From NCBI GenBank assembly GCA_964017195.1, contig OZ024889.1, positions 54,220,711-54,284,710 on the forward strand: 64,000 nucleotides of DNA. The letters are read 5' to 3'. The stretch comes from Siderastrea radians. Taxonomy: Eukaryota > Cnidaria > Anthozoa > Scleractinia > Rhizangiidae. Positions 24,816-37,402 of this stretch are shown here, one piece after another. How positions within the stretch are numbered: position 1 is the first letter of the stretch; every line of letters starts with the position of its first letter. The position numbers and the translations under genes are program-made. Under the pieces are notes generated by a model. That model ran no database searches. It was not told the DNA's origin and saw only the letters and a list, made by a program, of their open reading frames with translations.

Positions 24816-24925
24816 ATCCACAGACTCGAAAGTTACAACCACTTTAATTGTCTGCATAGCTAACTCTGGGATCCACAGACTCGAAAGTTAGAACCACTTT
24901 AATTGTCTGCATAACTAACTCTGGG
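24816..24925. repeat. Two-copy 55-bp tandem repeat
   Basis: A 55-base unit starting ATCCACAGACTCGAAAGTTA occurs at 24816 and again at 24871 with only a few differences. Confidence 0.92.
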
Positions 24926-24947
24926 AGTGAAAGGGTTAAATTCCTAC

Positions 24948-25003
24948 CTTCGTTGTCTACCACCGATATCGCGACTCGCGTTACGTTGTTGACGTCTCAC
25001 ATA
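24948..25003 (-). CDS. Possible penultimate exon of the 24.4 kb gene
   Basis: On the minus strand an open stretch reading VNNVTRVAISVVDNE ends at a donor GTAGGA in phase 1, exactly the phase needed by the exon at 24399-24589. A stop lies just upstream and no pyrimidine-rich acceptor is visible, so the 5' boundary is a guess. It abuts the conserved TGACGTCA module of the repeated locus. Confidence 0.3.
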
Positions 25004-25034
25004 CCGGAGTACTCTAATTAACCTCTTCACAAAC

Positions 25035-25135
25035 CACAATGACGTCAATGTCACACCTTCCAATAATGCAACATTGCGAAATCTTATGTCACGTCTCTGC
25101 ATGGAGTCACGTCATGTTGGTTTTGCAGTCAAAAC
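25035..25135. promoter_or_regulatory. Conserved CRE-like module, copy 1
   Basis: TGACGTCA (25040-25047) is a perfect cyclic-AMP response element. It is followed 40-60 bases later by GTCACGTCTCTGCATGGAGT and CACGTCATGTTGGTTTTGCA. The same block recurs near 29873-29970, 31036-31140, 45604-45700 and, weaker, 50110-50200, always with the CRE-like site (sometimes altered) about 50-80 bases before the CACGTC half-palindrome. Conservation across diverged flanks suggests a promoter or other regulatory sequence copied with the duplication units. Confidence 0.5.
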
Positions 25136-26870
25136 AAACTCAGTGTAGAAAAGCTGACCAATTGAGAGTCAAATGTGAATAAGCTTTGCGGTTTTGGGGA
25201 CGGCGTTTGTGGTTACAGGGTTGGACAAACTTGTTTGGAGTGAGTGAAGAGAAGAAATGGCACAGCAAAGTACAATGGAACTCTCACGGCCGAACGAGAA
25301 ACTCGGCCTTTACTTAGAGCCTTCTCAGACGAGGCATTTCAGGATACTCTTATCGCAAACTGATTGTAACCGGAAAACTAGTAAAAATAAATTTTCGTGC
25401 TCTTTTGTTTATCCGGCAAAAATAACGTCCTTCCTCAGTTTAAACACCTTTATACTAATCCAGTTCTCTCTCTGTGGGACTGAACAGCTGCGCTGGGAGA
25501 TGAGAGGCGGTTGCGATTCAATCTTTTTCGAAATAATGGGAGAAAGACGTTACTAGCCAACGAGGAGAGAACAGGTGACAGTTTACATGGACAAGCGACC
25601 CATGGCCGGCTGAAGCCTGTTTCAGTAAAACTCAAAAGGGGACTGCGAAAATAACTCTTTTTGGAGTCCCTAACGCGTTTTGTTTTCGCGTTCGCTTTCC
25701 TTTAATATTTCGCTGAACATTTCTACTTTATTGGATTCTGAACACGCTAGGCCGGCCGCAAATTCTCGGCGATTTCACGATGGTAGAGACCGACTGTTAT
25801 TACACTGGAGGCTAGATATCAAATAATGCTGGTTTAAGGGTCATCTTGTTAAAAATGTTTGTCTTTAGATGTCAACATTCCCTGACAAATGCAAAGGAAC
25901 GACATGGACCGGAACAAAGTGTCTCACGCGCGCTAACCTTGGCTGAACTAATCCCATGGATAAAAAGAACAACTACTGTCTGGCTGTGACAGACACTACT
26001 AAGTCGAGTTTAAAAGGTGAATTAATCAATTAGCAAAGAACCAGACGTTTTTGTCGAGAAGGCTTTGCCCGCTTTCGATGAATTATAGCGAGACCAAAAC
26101 TGAAAACAGCTCATCGTTTCAGTCGAGCGCCCTCGAGTGCGCGCACACAATCGATCACAAAAGTCACGCGAGCAGTCTCCATCACTGATTCATCTCGCGC
26201 GGTCTGTACTATCAGTTAAAAACTGAGCCTCTGTTCTTGTAGTTTCTCGTCGTTGTTTTTGCTGTGCAAAGTTTGATATCGTTAATTTTAGTTCAGTGTT
26301 GGGTACAAAGTCGTGGAATTTCAATGAGAGCGACAGTCCAACCAGAATGTCGGCGTCGAACAGTGTGGTGCCTAGCCATTCGTGCATAGCATTTCAATGG
26401 ACAACCGGGTCAACAAATCACCTCCTATTAAAATTACACCAAGTTTCATTTTCTTTGAATATGACTTCAGATTGTATTTTTCGGATGAAAAGGTAGTAGG
26501 GGTGGAAGCTATAATTTTCTAGGAAAAATAAGTCGCCAGTTTTATTTGCGGTCGTTGATTTTCTCAGTACGTGCATATCGTTTCCGGAAGTTTTGTTCAG
26601 TGCACTTTAGAGTGGCGTGCATTTAATTAATTCTCAGCACTTGTGCTTTTAAAAAGTATTTATTAGTAGTGGTTTTATAGGTCGCTAAAGCAGCTTATTG
26701 ATACATCCGCGCTCTGGTGCTCTTTTCAGGTGACTGTTGCGTCATCACACTACTCACTTTCAATCCTTGGCCACATTTGATTTAAGGTGGCCCCATACAT
26801 TTATCGCTGGCGTGGCGCCTGGAAGTGTTGTCTTATAAAAGCTACGTTTTTTTCTTTCTTCTTTCTAATA
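25136..26870. repeat. Duplicated-locus unit, partial copy I
   Basis: The left part matches the sequence following the CRE-like module in the 29.9 and 31.1 kb copies. The right part (about 26450-26760) matches 32800-33090 and 46900-47180, sharing GCAAGTTT-type and AGTGGCGTGCA blocks and the GTGACTG.TGCGTCATCAC end. No complete gene is seen in it. Confidence 0.55.
25257..25380 (+). CDS. Possible first exon downstream of the CRE-like module
   Basis: An ATG in good initiation context (GAAGAAATGGCA) lies about 210 bases after the TGACGTCA module. It encodes MAQQSTMELSRPNEKLGLYL and continues to about residue 41, where a weak donor (CTAGTAAAA) is possible; otherwise the frame stays open for 99 codons. 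The other copies of the module do not retain this ATG exon. There is no recognised domain and no confirmed downstream exon. Confidence 0.25.
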
Positions 26871-26875
26871 GCTCA

Positions 26876-27015
26876 CTCAAAACTACCAAAATGTAACAAA
26901 CAAGAACAAAACTAACAAAATGTAACAAAATGTAACAAACAAGAACAAAAATATGAAACATATGAAACAAACAAGAACAAAAATATGTTCTACAAAAATA
27001 TGTTCTACAACCATA
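26876..27015. repeat. AC-rich degenerate tandem repeat
   Basis: Interlocking units of AAATGTAACAAACAAGAAC and AAAAATATGTTCTACA recur over about 140 bases. The reverse-strand reading of it gives an artificial Cys/Phe/Tyr-rich frame. Confidence 0.8.
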
Positions 27016-27959
27016 AAATAAATAATCATAATCAATTTGAAATAAATACACCCAAAGTCGAGGTTTTTTCAAAGTGTATATGGCTTTGATTTTTATTGTC
27101 TTGAATTTTCTTCGGTGAAGTCTTCCCAAATTTTAACAGTTTCTATTAAAAAAAATTGGGGTCAACAAAAGTAGGGGTTGCAAAGGCAAGTTTTTTTTGC
27201 CTTTCAGTTGCAACCTTGTGTTTTTTGCTTCCACATTAAAGTTTGTCCTATGATCATTTCCCTGTCAATTTACGCCCCAAGTAGAGCGAAATAAGTCTAA
27301 TCTTTCTGCCAAATGTTAGGGAATTTCACCAAAGAAAATTTGAGAAAACCCAGAGAAAAGTTTCTACTTTTTTTCCTGACAACACTATGTCATAGAGTAG
27401 AAATTCCCCAGAATTGCTGTTTGAACATGCGTGAAATTCAGAACAAGCGGATTCTTCAGTGAGATTTTGACGCGGAGCGTGTCAACTTCGAAAACTTATA
27501 AAGCAATATTGGGCTTAAAACTTCAAAAAAGACAAGAAACCATGTGTTCATTGTAATGCTTGAAGACAGCTGCTTAAAGGCTAAAATTTGGGTGGTGCTG
27601 TTAATTTTACACTTTTCTGCCTGAACTCTCGTCAGCTCGCGGGCACGGTCATGAAAGTCTTTGGTGCCTCCTTAATATGAGCTGTGCAGCCTTCATTCAG
27701 TCAGTGTCCTTTGTGAACCAGTGTTCTGCTGTGGTCTGCTTAGCCTACCAACAGGGAGTGATCTGCTGGGTGAAATTTTATCTCATGACCGGCTCACGGG
27801 AGGACACGACAACAAGCATTCTATATATGCATACCTTTACAACCTCCTTAGTATTATTCATCTGGTATAGTTACATGAATCAGTACCTTGAATATCAGCA
27901 ATACTTTATATTATGTCACAGATTTGACTGTTCAAGATGACTGGTGGAAGAACAATCCG

Positions 27960-28135
27960 ATTTCTCTTCTAATAGTTTCTTTCTTCCTTTTTTCGTTCGC
28001 TTATTTCTTAGTTTCTGTTTCTTTCTTCTCTCTCCCCCCTTTCTCTTGTTTGTTTGTTCATTTCTTTCTTGAAGATGTAGCTTAAAAAGAAAGAACGAAA
28101 GAAATAAAGAAAAAATAAAACAGGAAAGAAGACAT
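27960..28135. repeat. Polypyrimidine tract meeting a polypurine tract
   Basis: About 110 bases of almost pure C/T on the plus strand switch, after GAAGATGTAGC, to about 50 bases of almost pure A/G. The halves are loosely complementary, so a hairpin or a triplex-type structure is possible. Confidence 0.75.
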
Positions 28136-28344
28136 ACACATTGACACTTTCAGTTGCTACATGTGCGACTTTTTTTGTGAAGAGGTCGCCTGTGCAAACA
28201 AAAACGTGCACGTACAAAATGTAAAGCCTAGTGGAATTGATAAGGTCATTTGAGAGATGACATCATAACATCATCTGAACGTAAAGGATAGATAAACACC
28301 TGATTACTCAACCGATCCTTTCATTTCTTTGTTTTTGTCACCTG

Positions 28345-28560
28345 TCACAGGCCATTGACAAAATTGAAAAGTGGGAACAAACTGGGACTGGTGAATGATT
28401 TTTCCGTTGCAGTTACTTGTACAGCCGTGGGCCAAACAAATCCTACAGTAGACTGCCAAACGGTGGCCTTTTTCTCAATTCGAATCACCAAAAACGCGTA
28501 TAATTGCAAGGCGAAAAGCGCCGCTAAAACGTATCGTTGCTCGCGAGCACGACAGTCCAC
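28345..28560 (-). other. Short open frame with signal-like start
   Basis: On the minus strand a 71-codon frame begins with a basic N terminus and a hydrophobic stretch (YVLAALFALQLYAFLVI), as in a signal peptide or membrane anchor. No splice-linked partner or family is apparent and the frame may be chance. It is recorded because it is the only such start in this 2 kb gap. Confidence 0.2.
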
Positions 28561-28979
28561 GCACGCGGGCCCTCCTATTCACATTCGCCCCTGAAAGGCC
28601 AAATACTTTTTGTTCTTAGGCAGCACGGACTTGCGAGATCACGAACCAACAAACGCAAAAATACGGATCTGTGTTGCAGTCAATTCGCATATTTAGTACA
28701 GTCACCTAATGTAAAACAAAACTTATATCTGGTATTAGAGTTATTTACGGTTACATGTATTGTATTTAAAATGTGCAAATCTGTACAAAAAAAAGAGGTT
28801 CACAAACAACAATAAAGAATACAAACAGAGATACGACTGCTGTAACATACAGGCTATGAAACAGCCAGTAGTTTTTAATACTAGAAATTGATGGTTCCTG
28901 GTGAAGAATATCGGTTCAGTGCATATCTGTTACTGACCAGGACTCAGGCAAACACTGAAAAGCACAAATTATTGGCTGT

Positions 28980-30245
28980 AAAGCGAGTAATAATTACGCA
29001 TACTTTGGTAAGAACGAATAACACGTGCAGGGTCAGAGATCACACCTGCAAGACACTATTTCCAATGGCAATTATTGTCCAGTGGTATAAATCCTCTTCA
29101 TTGGCACGGGGGATAACTAATGTCACAATGTGCAACCTAAAGAGACACGAGGCGTTTGAGATTTAAGTCGCACTGCAGCTGATGTAGCGCAAATTACTAT
29201 AAAAACATGTAAAGCTGTTTCCATCATATCTGTATGCCCCAAAAAAAGAAAAGAAAAAGAACTAGTGTTTTCGATCATCAGTGACTGGTCGCAACTCAGT
29301 TAAGTTAGTAACTTTTCATGAAATAATGAACACCACACGCGCTCTCTAATTGGTTAATAACTCTTTGGAGGCGGTAGCAAATTTATATATATGGCATTTA
29401 GTTCACGAGAGAAATAGAATAATTTTTTCCTAGGTTCTGTTACCTTGGTTCTGTAAACTATGGTAACCCTGGTGCGTTTCCACGCTTTTTCTTGTTTCCC
29501 AAACTACTTTCACTCGTGATACGCATATCGATATGGTTAAACGGACAGCGTTTTCTTTTCCTCAAATGGAAAGATGTAATGAAAATTTACTCTTTCTTTT
29601 GCGAAATATTAATAAAACATCAAAATATTTAATTACGTTTGCACATTTAGTTACGGCAAATTGTATTGTTTATCTCATATATGATTATTTCATATATTCG
29701 CTTCCATTTATTTCATTATTGAACAACAAAAAAAGTCCAGGCATACCACACACTTTTTGATTTGTGTTGCTATTTCTTAATAGGAGAAAGTGAAACTTCG
29801 TACGCGATTTTAATCCTTTTGAGTCATCTTGTTTGTTGATGTCTGGCAACACGAGTGCTGCTGCGCTGATTGATGTCAATGTCACGCTCGACATTGCGAA
29901 ATCTCTAAGCGTATTATTATGTCACGTCTCTGTACGGAGTCACGTCATGTTGGTTTTGCAGTCAAAACAAACTCGTGCAGCGAAATGTTTTGCTTACTTG
30001 CGGTAAAAAACTCAAAAAATTTTAACACTTAAAGATATGCCCGGCTGTGCGGTTTTAAGGAAGACATTTGTGGTTATGCCTTTGATAAAGCGTTTGAATG
30101 TAAGTGTAAGACATCCTGCATATTCCGCAGTCCCTGAATTGACTCGGCGGCTGACTATACAGGGTTGATGGCTGGGAGAGACAGTACTTTGTTTTCAGAG
30201 AAGAGATAGAAGGGAAACGGCTGAATTTTCAGAGTACCTTTGTAG
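28980..30245. repeat. Duplicated-locus unit U1 (short)
   Basis: The block from GCGAGTAATAATTACGCATA (28983), through the GTGGTATAAATCC site (29090) and the CRE-like module, to about 30.2 kb is followed immediately by U2. U2 repeats it from 30253 with roughly 90 percent identity by eye. The spacing of equivalent points is about 1185 bases. A short frame present in both units (29533 and 30744, MERCNENLLFLLRNINK) is interrupted differently in each, so it is not convincing as a gene. Confidence 0.85.
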
Positions 30246-33130
30246 CACTGCAATTATTGTCAAGTGGTATAAACCCTCTGGATTGGCACGGGGAATAACT
30301 AATGTCACAATGTGCGACCTAAAGAGACACGACGCGTTTGAGATTTAAGTCGCACTGCAGCTGATGTGGCGCAAATTACTATAAAAACATGTAAAGCTGT
30401 TTCCTTCATATCTGTTTGCCCCAAAAAAGAAAAGAAAAAGAACTAGTGTTTTCGACCATCAGTGACTGGTCGCAACTCAGTTAAGTTAAAGTAACTTTCC
30501 ATGAAATAATAAACACCACACACGCACTGTAATTGGTAAATAACTCTTTGCAGACGGTAGCAAATTTATTAATTTTATATGGCATCAAGTTCACGAGAGA
30601 AATAGAAAAAATTCTTTTCTAAGTTCTGTTACCTTGGTTCTGTAAAGTTGTGTTTCCACACTTTTTCTTGCTTCCCAAACTACTTTTACTCGTGATACGC
30701 ATATCGATATGGTAAAACGGATAGCGTTTTCTTTCATTCTCAAATGGAAAGATGTAATGAAAATTTACTGTTTCTTTTGCGAAATATTAATAAAACGTCA
30801 AAATATTTAATTACGTTTGCACATTTAGTTACGGCAAATTGTATTGTTTATCTCATATATGATTATTTCATATATTCGCTTCCATTTATTTCATTATTGA
30901 ACAACAACAAAAAAAAGTCCAGGCATGCAGCATACTTTTTGATTTGTGCTGCTGTTTCGTAATAGGAGAAAGTGAAACTTCGTACGCGATTTTAATCGTC
31001 ATCTAGTTTGTTGACGTCTGGCACACGAGTGCTGATTGACGTCAATGTCACGCTTGACATTGCGAAATCTCAAAGCGTGTTGTTATGTCACGTCTCTGTA
31101 CGGAGTCACGTCATGTTGGTTTTGCAGTCAAAACAAACTCGTGCAGCGAAATGTTTTGCTTACTTGCGGTAAAAAACTCAAAAGATTTTAAAACACTTAA
31201 AGGTCCTTAAAGATGTGCCCGGCTGTGCGGTTTTAAGGAAGACATTTGTGGTTACCCTTTTGATAAAACGTTTGAATGTAAGTGTAAGAGATCCCGCATA
31301 TTCCGCAATCCATGAATTGACTCGGCGGCTGAATATACAGGGCTGATCGCTGGGAGAGACGACAGTACTTTGTTTCCAGAGAAAAGATAGAAGGCAAACG
31401 GTTAAATTTTCAGAGTGCCTTTGTAACTTCTTGCACGTACAACTGATTTATATTTTTTAAATTACGTTTTTGTTTGCCAGTTATATACAGTGCTAGTTTC
31501 CATTTGCCAGTTTCTACAGTCTATTGGGACTGTGCCTTGTGGAGCGTATAAAATAAATTAAACTTGCAACGGTTTTAGAGTTTTTTCAAAGCGAAAGAAA
31601 ATGGACCAAGAGAGCTATTTCCAACGCAATATCTGTTTCGACTCGGGGAAATATCTCTGAATTAAATAGTTTCGTGGTTTTCTGTAATTTTGTTATCGTT
31701 GTGTTTTGTAGCGAGATTTTATTTAATATTTGTAAAGTTATTTAAGATTATTTTGTTGTTATTTTCCTTTTAGTCAAACCATATTCTGTAATAAAAGATT
31801 GAGTTTGGAGTTCCTCCGAGTCAGTAGTGCAATAACCTTTCTGTAAGCTTTTGAACTGGAAGCGTTAAGTAGTTCACAAGGAACTGGTACTTCCACTGAT
31901 CGCTTAATATGCTTTTCGTCTCCGTAACATTGTAAAACGGTTTCTATTTCACGTTTTATCCAAGCTTCGCAAACAGTAACCAGATAGTAATAGAAGTATG
32001 GTGCTCTTAAAGTTTGCTGATACCCATCCTCTTCGGAAGTTTCACAAGTGGCTACGTCAGGCGGTGGTGGCAGCCGATTTACGTTGTTCGAAAATAAGGA
32101 AAACTGAAATGTCCTGTTTAGTTGAGGACATAGAAATGAGACCAAAGGACGGCTAATCTCCAATATACGATAAGAGTTTCAAAGGGCAGCATTTCATCTT
32201 TGACACAGAGAAGTGGGTCCCAGAGGTTTTTCTAGTTTTCTTTTTCTTTCTTTGTTTATGTTCTTTTCTTTGTTCACTCGCAGAACGAGATATACTGAAT
32301 TGTTCTGTTTTTCCCGAACAAGCTTAGTCGATAAGTTACCGTTTGGAGCACCATTTGGCAAAATTTTTTAACTTGCGCGAGCGATACGGATAAATTGAGA
32401 GATGTTCAGATGAAAACTGCGCGCGTCTAGGGCAACCAATCCTCTCCGAGTATGAATCAACACGCACGGAGCAGGGAACTGAACATATGAATGCGTTTTA
32501 GTGTTCTGGGATAAGGCTTTTCCAGTTTATTTAGAGCAACTAATGTCACACTCGAAAAAAAAAAAAAGAAAAGAAAAAAACCCCTCGAAAATCGTACTAA
32601 GGTTAGATTTCACAGGGTGATCGTTTAAAGGTCATTAAATTTTCGCATTCCTTAAGAATTCCTTTGGAAGCGTGGGACAACATCCGGATCAATGTCTCGG
32701 GGCACCAGGCTACTACAATTTGATAGTTCCAATTTGATGGGAACGATCAGTCCATTTTATTAAGAAATTAAACTCAGCTTTCCGGTCTCCGTGATTTGAG
32801 AATGTTTCCAAAATTTGATGAGACGGTAGTCGAGATTCAGGGAACTATTTCTTATCTGAAGACAGATGAACAGTCGCCAGTTTCACTTCCGATCGCTGAT
32901 TCTTGGCTCATGAAAGTACTTTCCGCAAGTTTCGTTCAGTGTTCTTTCAAGTGGCGTGCACCGAGTCATTATTTCTCACCACTTTCGAGCACTCCCCAAA
33001 GCGGAACCCGAGTCGGTGGTAGTGAGAGATCTGGGTGGTCTAGTCAGTTGTCTAGTGGCCTTTTTTTAGGTGATTACTGCGTCATCACATCACGGCAGGG
33101 GATGTGAGTTTGTTAGACTGATTCCATTAG
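30246..33130. repeat. Duplicated-locus unit U2
   Basis: U2 is colinear with U1 for its first ~1.19 kb, then with the region 46.06-47.2 kb for the rest. The rest includes the exon at 31774-32103, the AACAAGCTT.GTCGATAAGTTACC block at 32319 and the TTTCCGGTCT.CGTGATT block at 32779. It is the most complete unit of the locus. Confidence 0.8.
31774..32103 (-). CDS. Last exon of an unrecognised gene, locus unit U2
   Basis: On the minus strand an acceptor (GGACATTTCAG) opens a phase-0 frame of 109 residues ending at 31774. It begins FSLFSNNVNRLPPPPDVATC and continues ETSEEDGYQQTLRAPYFYYY, then VCEAWIKREIETVLQCYGDE and a basic C terminus. The first 25 codons are repeated in the paralogous exon at 46067-46141, where the exon stops at a perfect donor. 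Here that donor is lost and translation reads through. No domain was recognised. Coding conservation between the two copies, including two-codon-compensated changes, supports it being a real exon. Confidence 0.45.
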   Translation of the reverse strand, partial: FSLFSNNVNRLPPPPDVATCETSEEDGYQQTLRAPYFYYYLVTVCEAWIKREIETVLQCYGDEKHIKRSVEVPVPCELLNASSSKAYRKVIALLTRRNSKLNLLLQNMV

Positions 33131-33139
33131 CTGTACTGA

Positions 33140-33247
33140 CGCGAGTAATAATTATGCGTACTTCCAGTAAGAAAGAAAAGCACGTGCATGGTCAGAGACC
33201 TGACCTGTAAGGCACTATTTCCACTGGCAATTATTGTCAAGTGGTAT
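33140..33247. repeat. Duplicated-locus unit U3, left piece
   Basis: This piece matches 28983-29096 of U1 and ends in GTGGTAT, one copy of a 7-bp target duplication. The rest of U3 is displaced by element E1/E2: its next 276 bases are inverted at 39823-40098 and it resumes at 45119. Confidence 0.85.
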
Positions 33248-36200
33248 CACAGGCAGCCCAAGCTCACGCCTCGAGAAAGCGAGGAATTTATTAATTATTT
33301 ATGGTTCTCGAGCCGGGACGTGACCTTCGAGAGAGACCGGTATTGGGTTGCAAGCGGCCGTTAACAATTTGAGACTTTGTATGGGGAATAATGTATCGTC
33401 GATTTCCAACGTTAAATAAAACTAAATTTCAACATTTTTTAGTGAAATAAATAACACTAATTTACCTCTTGCGTCTTTGTGTGTTTTTGGGGCTTATTCC
33501 ATCGTTTTGGGCCTTCTTTGTCGCGACTGTTACTACCTTCATAGACCGGTATTGGGTAACAAGCGGCCGTTGACAATTTGAGACTTTGTATGGGGAATAA
33601 AATATCGTCGATTTCCAACGTTAAATAAAACTAAATTTCAACATTTTTTTAGTGCAGTGAATAAAACTAACTTATCTCTTGCGTCTTTGCGTGTTTTTTG
33701 GGCTTATTCCATCGTTTTGGGCCTTCTTTGTCCCCGGTCTTTGTAACGACTGTTACTACCTTCATAAGACGAAGTCAAGGCACCACACCGTTTCAGGCTG
33801 GAGATTCGAACTTGTGTACTCGAAGGCGGTTTGCAGCCAGAAAATCCATCGTATCGCAGATTTTTTCAGCCAGAGGTAAAGCTCTATGATCGCCACACCT
33901 TGTAAAATGTTCCTTCGCCAAATATCCCCGCGCATTTTCCTGAAAATGAGCTTTTTCTCACTCCATGTCCAAAATCCCTTCTATCGGCGAACGCTCATGA
34001 TTTTGAAAATCGACACGAGGCTTGGGTCCGAGATCAAATCTCTCTCGACCCAGGGTGGTACAGTCAATTCATGTACAGCACTTACCCCATCCCGACAGTG
34101 GCATCACGCACAGCACTTTTGTATCGATCAACCAATGACAGAGCGAGGCGACGCGACGGGATACGGGAGATTAACAAACGGCTGAATTTGAAAACCGTCA
34201 AGACAGTGGTGGTTGGACACGGTTCGCAAAGCATGATGGGGCTATCGATCGATTCGAGCTCAGTTGCAATGAACCTTCGTACTGTGCGGATCTCGAAGAG
34301 CAAAAAAAAATTCAACTACAAGAGCTGGAAATAACAAAGGTGGAAGTTTCTCCGTTTCTTGTGGTCTAATTATCCTTTGTTTACATCTGAATTTTTGATG
34401 TAACATTTTAACGGCTGGTTTCACGCATTGATCGATTGAACGCGTACACGTGGAGACTTCAATCCCGGGTTTATCAGGAATAAGCCTCTTTAGTAACTTA
34501 TATGTGCAAACATCTGACAATGAATAGCCTCTTGGGCCATGAAGGACTTACTTCCATTCATCGAAAGTGAAAACACAGATGCCTGGCTTTGTGAGGTCTT
34601 GTAATTGCTACAGTTATGTGAAATCGTAAGTTTTGCCCGATGGATAAGCGTCGAGTGCGTGTCATGAAAAACCTTACGAATGTTCATTTTATAGCATTAA
34701 CAGTCCTTTAACTTCCAGGGTATCCAAAAGCTTCTGTTTCTCAAAAATTCCGTTGATGCAGGATGTAGTAATCCTGAAGGGCTTGTCTGAAATTATACTT
34801 TCACAGCTTAGCTAAACAAGGCTGTATTAAAATATCATTGTTCAAATTGCCAGCTGTCAATATGAATTAATTAATTGATTTGTTTTGCGTTTGAAAGTAA
34901 CTGATGCTGACAAAGTTAGTCTGTGATTGAACGAGAATTCCACTTTCTTTTGCAGTGGACATGAAAATCTGTCTTTAGAAAATTTAACAGAGCTCTCTGT
35001 TCAGCCTGTAGAATGTGTGACAATATTATATACAGTGCACCCATATTTTTTCTCAGCTACTTTAATAAAAGCATTGACTCATTTACCCCCAAGGATATCA
35101 AGCAGAAAATAGTTTTTACCCCTTAATACAGGGTTGTTGGGCGCTTTGCACTGATTTTCACGACAAAATTATCCAGGTCATAGAAAACCTGTTTAGCTTG
35201 GATCTTTTTAAAACTGGTGAAGCACATTAGAGCAATACATCCAATGTCATTTCTACAAATCTGTCAATTCTTTCAATGAGTAAAGTGATATTTTTATAAC
35301 TATTAGAATGCTGTCCCAGCTACAGAACAAACTCTGACTAAATTTGACCTTTGAGCATTTACCCCTTGAAAACAATGGCCCAGTCCTTCATTTGTTTACT
35401 TCAGACCTCTACCTTGTTGGAATTTCAATGGTGGACCCAGAGGAGGGGCCAAGGGTATCCCCCCTTTTTGTTCAAAATAGCAATATACATGAACAAAACA
35501 ATTACTATTGAGTCATATTTTTACTCCATACTACAACGAAGCAGAGTGCAGATTAGCTTGTGTACAACAGCATACTCCACTCAGAAAGCATCTGATTATT
35601 TTTGTTGATTTACTCATAGTCAGAATATAGTACAGAATAATACCAAGATATAACTCCACAAAAGTTTTGTATTTTGTTGTCTCCCCACACCCACCATTAA
35701 ACTTGTACCCCACCCTCCATGAAAGTCTGGACTCACCACTGCGCACCAAGTCTGCCTGTTAAGTCGAGTAACAGAAACTTTAGGGATGTTTACATAATAC
35801 AGGTTTGAGTTTCATTCCCTCTTATGGCTCTGTATAACTTTGTTTACATGATATCAGGGGCAAAAACGTGTACCATAATCATGTAGACACAGTAAGACCA
35901 CTCATTTTGGTGTGAAATCTGTCTCCTGGAAGACAATTCAGTAGAAAACAAATAAGGATTGATATCAATGTAAAAAAATTGATGAAGAATGCGAAAGTTG
36001 TGAGTTCCATTTAAAAAGGGATATTTAATCAATTCACAGTTCTCAACCCTTTACAGTTGATCCACGTCACGCGTGAACGGAAACCTCAGCACGTGATCCG
36101 AGTCTTCAAATAAACAAGCTACTTTCAGTGACATAACGGAGATCGCAAGGGAAATATTGAAGATCTCATTGAAATTTCCGAAAATGGCTTCTATCTTTGT

Positions 36201-36522
36201 AGAAGCAAAGGGTTGTGACGGGACAAAACTTTGTTTTATCGAGAGACCGCGTTATTTACTGGGTTCGCTTCTCGTCAGTGGTTCAAAAACGTTTTAGGCG
36301 ACTAGAAGGAGGTGAAATTATGTCAATTATTTTGCTGACGCGTGATTCCTGTTTCAACCGAACGAGAACAAACCTTGGAGCTGAACGCTTGTGTAAGAAC
36401 GGTAGCTCCGAAGGAAGTGGACGAAAACCAAGATACATCTGCCGTGTCAAGCAATTACTGATGACAGTTTTTCCTAGTTGCGAGGTTGATTAAAGACAAA
36501 GCCGACGCTTCGTCCACAGTTA

Positions 36523-36945
36523 ACCAAAGCGTAATGTGAGTTGTTTGTATGGAGCTGAAATTCGATCCAAAATGTAAATGGTCAGTATTCCGTGCAAAAT
36601 ACCTAAAAAACGAAATAGGTTTGAAGACCATTACCTGTTGTGTGTTTGCTGTGTTTTTGCCACTTTTCCGAGCTTCTGGAGGCCGTTTGGGGCGATTTTC
36701 TGTTTAACGGTCGATGCGACATTTGTCAAAGTAAAGCCAGTACGTGACAAGACGTCGCTTCGACCTAAACAGAATATCGCCCCAAACGGCGTCCAGCAGT
36801 TCGGAAAAGCGGTAAAGACACAGCAAACACACAAAGATAAGGTTTTTCAAACTCTATTTTGATTTTTAGGTATTTTCCACGGAAAACTGCCGATTATTTT
36901 CAATCGAATTTCAGCTCCATACAAACTCTCATATTACGCTTTGGT
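36523..36945. repeat. Fold-back segment inside the Tc1-like element
   Basis: The ends ACCAAAGCGTAAT and ATTACGCTTTGGT are inverted copies. Pairing continues inward: GTATGGAGCTGAAATTCGAT is matched near 36905, and TGTGTTTGCTGTGT is matched near 36825. The whole 423 bp could fold into a long imperfect hairpin. Confidence 0.8.
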
Positions 36946-37402
36946 GACCTGTGCTTCGTCTATTGCATAACCTACTGCTCAACAATCTTTCGCGATTTTC
37001 CCATCCATATATCCTAGGTTTCGCTAGTTTGAACAATTCAATAAATTCTACATGCAACGTCGTCTGAAAGTTTAGAAGGATAACTTCGTCCCCCTTGACT
37101 GAACGCCTCACATGTACTGAACGTTTCATGATGTCGAATGATACAATAAACAGTGAATAAACAGCGCCAGGAGTTGCACGAGCTGCTGTGGAGATCGCTT
37201 TCGGTCCCTGTCCAGTCAAATAACGATCAACTATTCCTCTTCTCGTTTCCTTGTGGAGAGGCCTACATGGCCTGTTCTTCCGACCTAAGGCATTAACATA
37301 ACCAGGTCTGAACATTTCGAAAAATCTGTGACAGATTCGAAATCTCCTTTCGATTTTCGAAATCCCTCTCTGAATCTCAAGAAACACAAGGCGAGTGCCC
37401 AA
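36929..37402 (-). pseudogene. Transposase-like N-terminal fragment
   Basis: A 157-codon frame on the minus strand contains RPLHKETRRGIVDRYLTGQG followed by PKAISTAARATPGAVYSL. This is the length and spacing of a paired-type helix-turn-helix that Tc1-like transposases use to bind their terminal repeats. No DDE/DDD catalytic motif follows, and the normal family protein is about 340 residues, so this is a truncated remnant. The start codon is uncertain. The right part of the element is occupied by the inverted-repeat insert at 36523-36945, which may have displaced the catalytic half. Confidence 0.45.

Noticed and set aside
26842..27129. Cys/Phe/Tyr-rich 95-codon minus-strand frame
   Set aside because: It is a translation of an AC-rich simple tandem repeat.
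29533..30962. Frame MERCNENLLFLLRNINK shared by two locus units (and a variant at 45.27 kb)
   Set aside because: The AT-rich reading is interrupted differently in each copy, without splice sites. Sharing is explained by DNA duplication.
36578..36862. Overlapping frames on both strands with near-identical CVCCVF..FP peptides
   Set aside because: They mirror each other because the sequence is palindromic there; neither looks like a gene.
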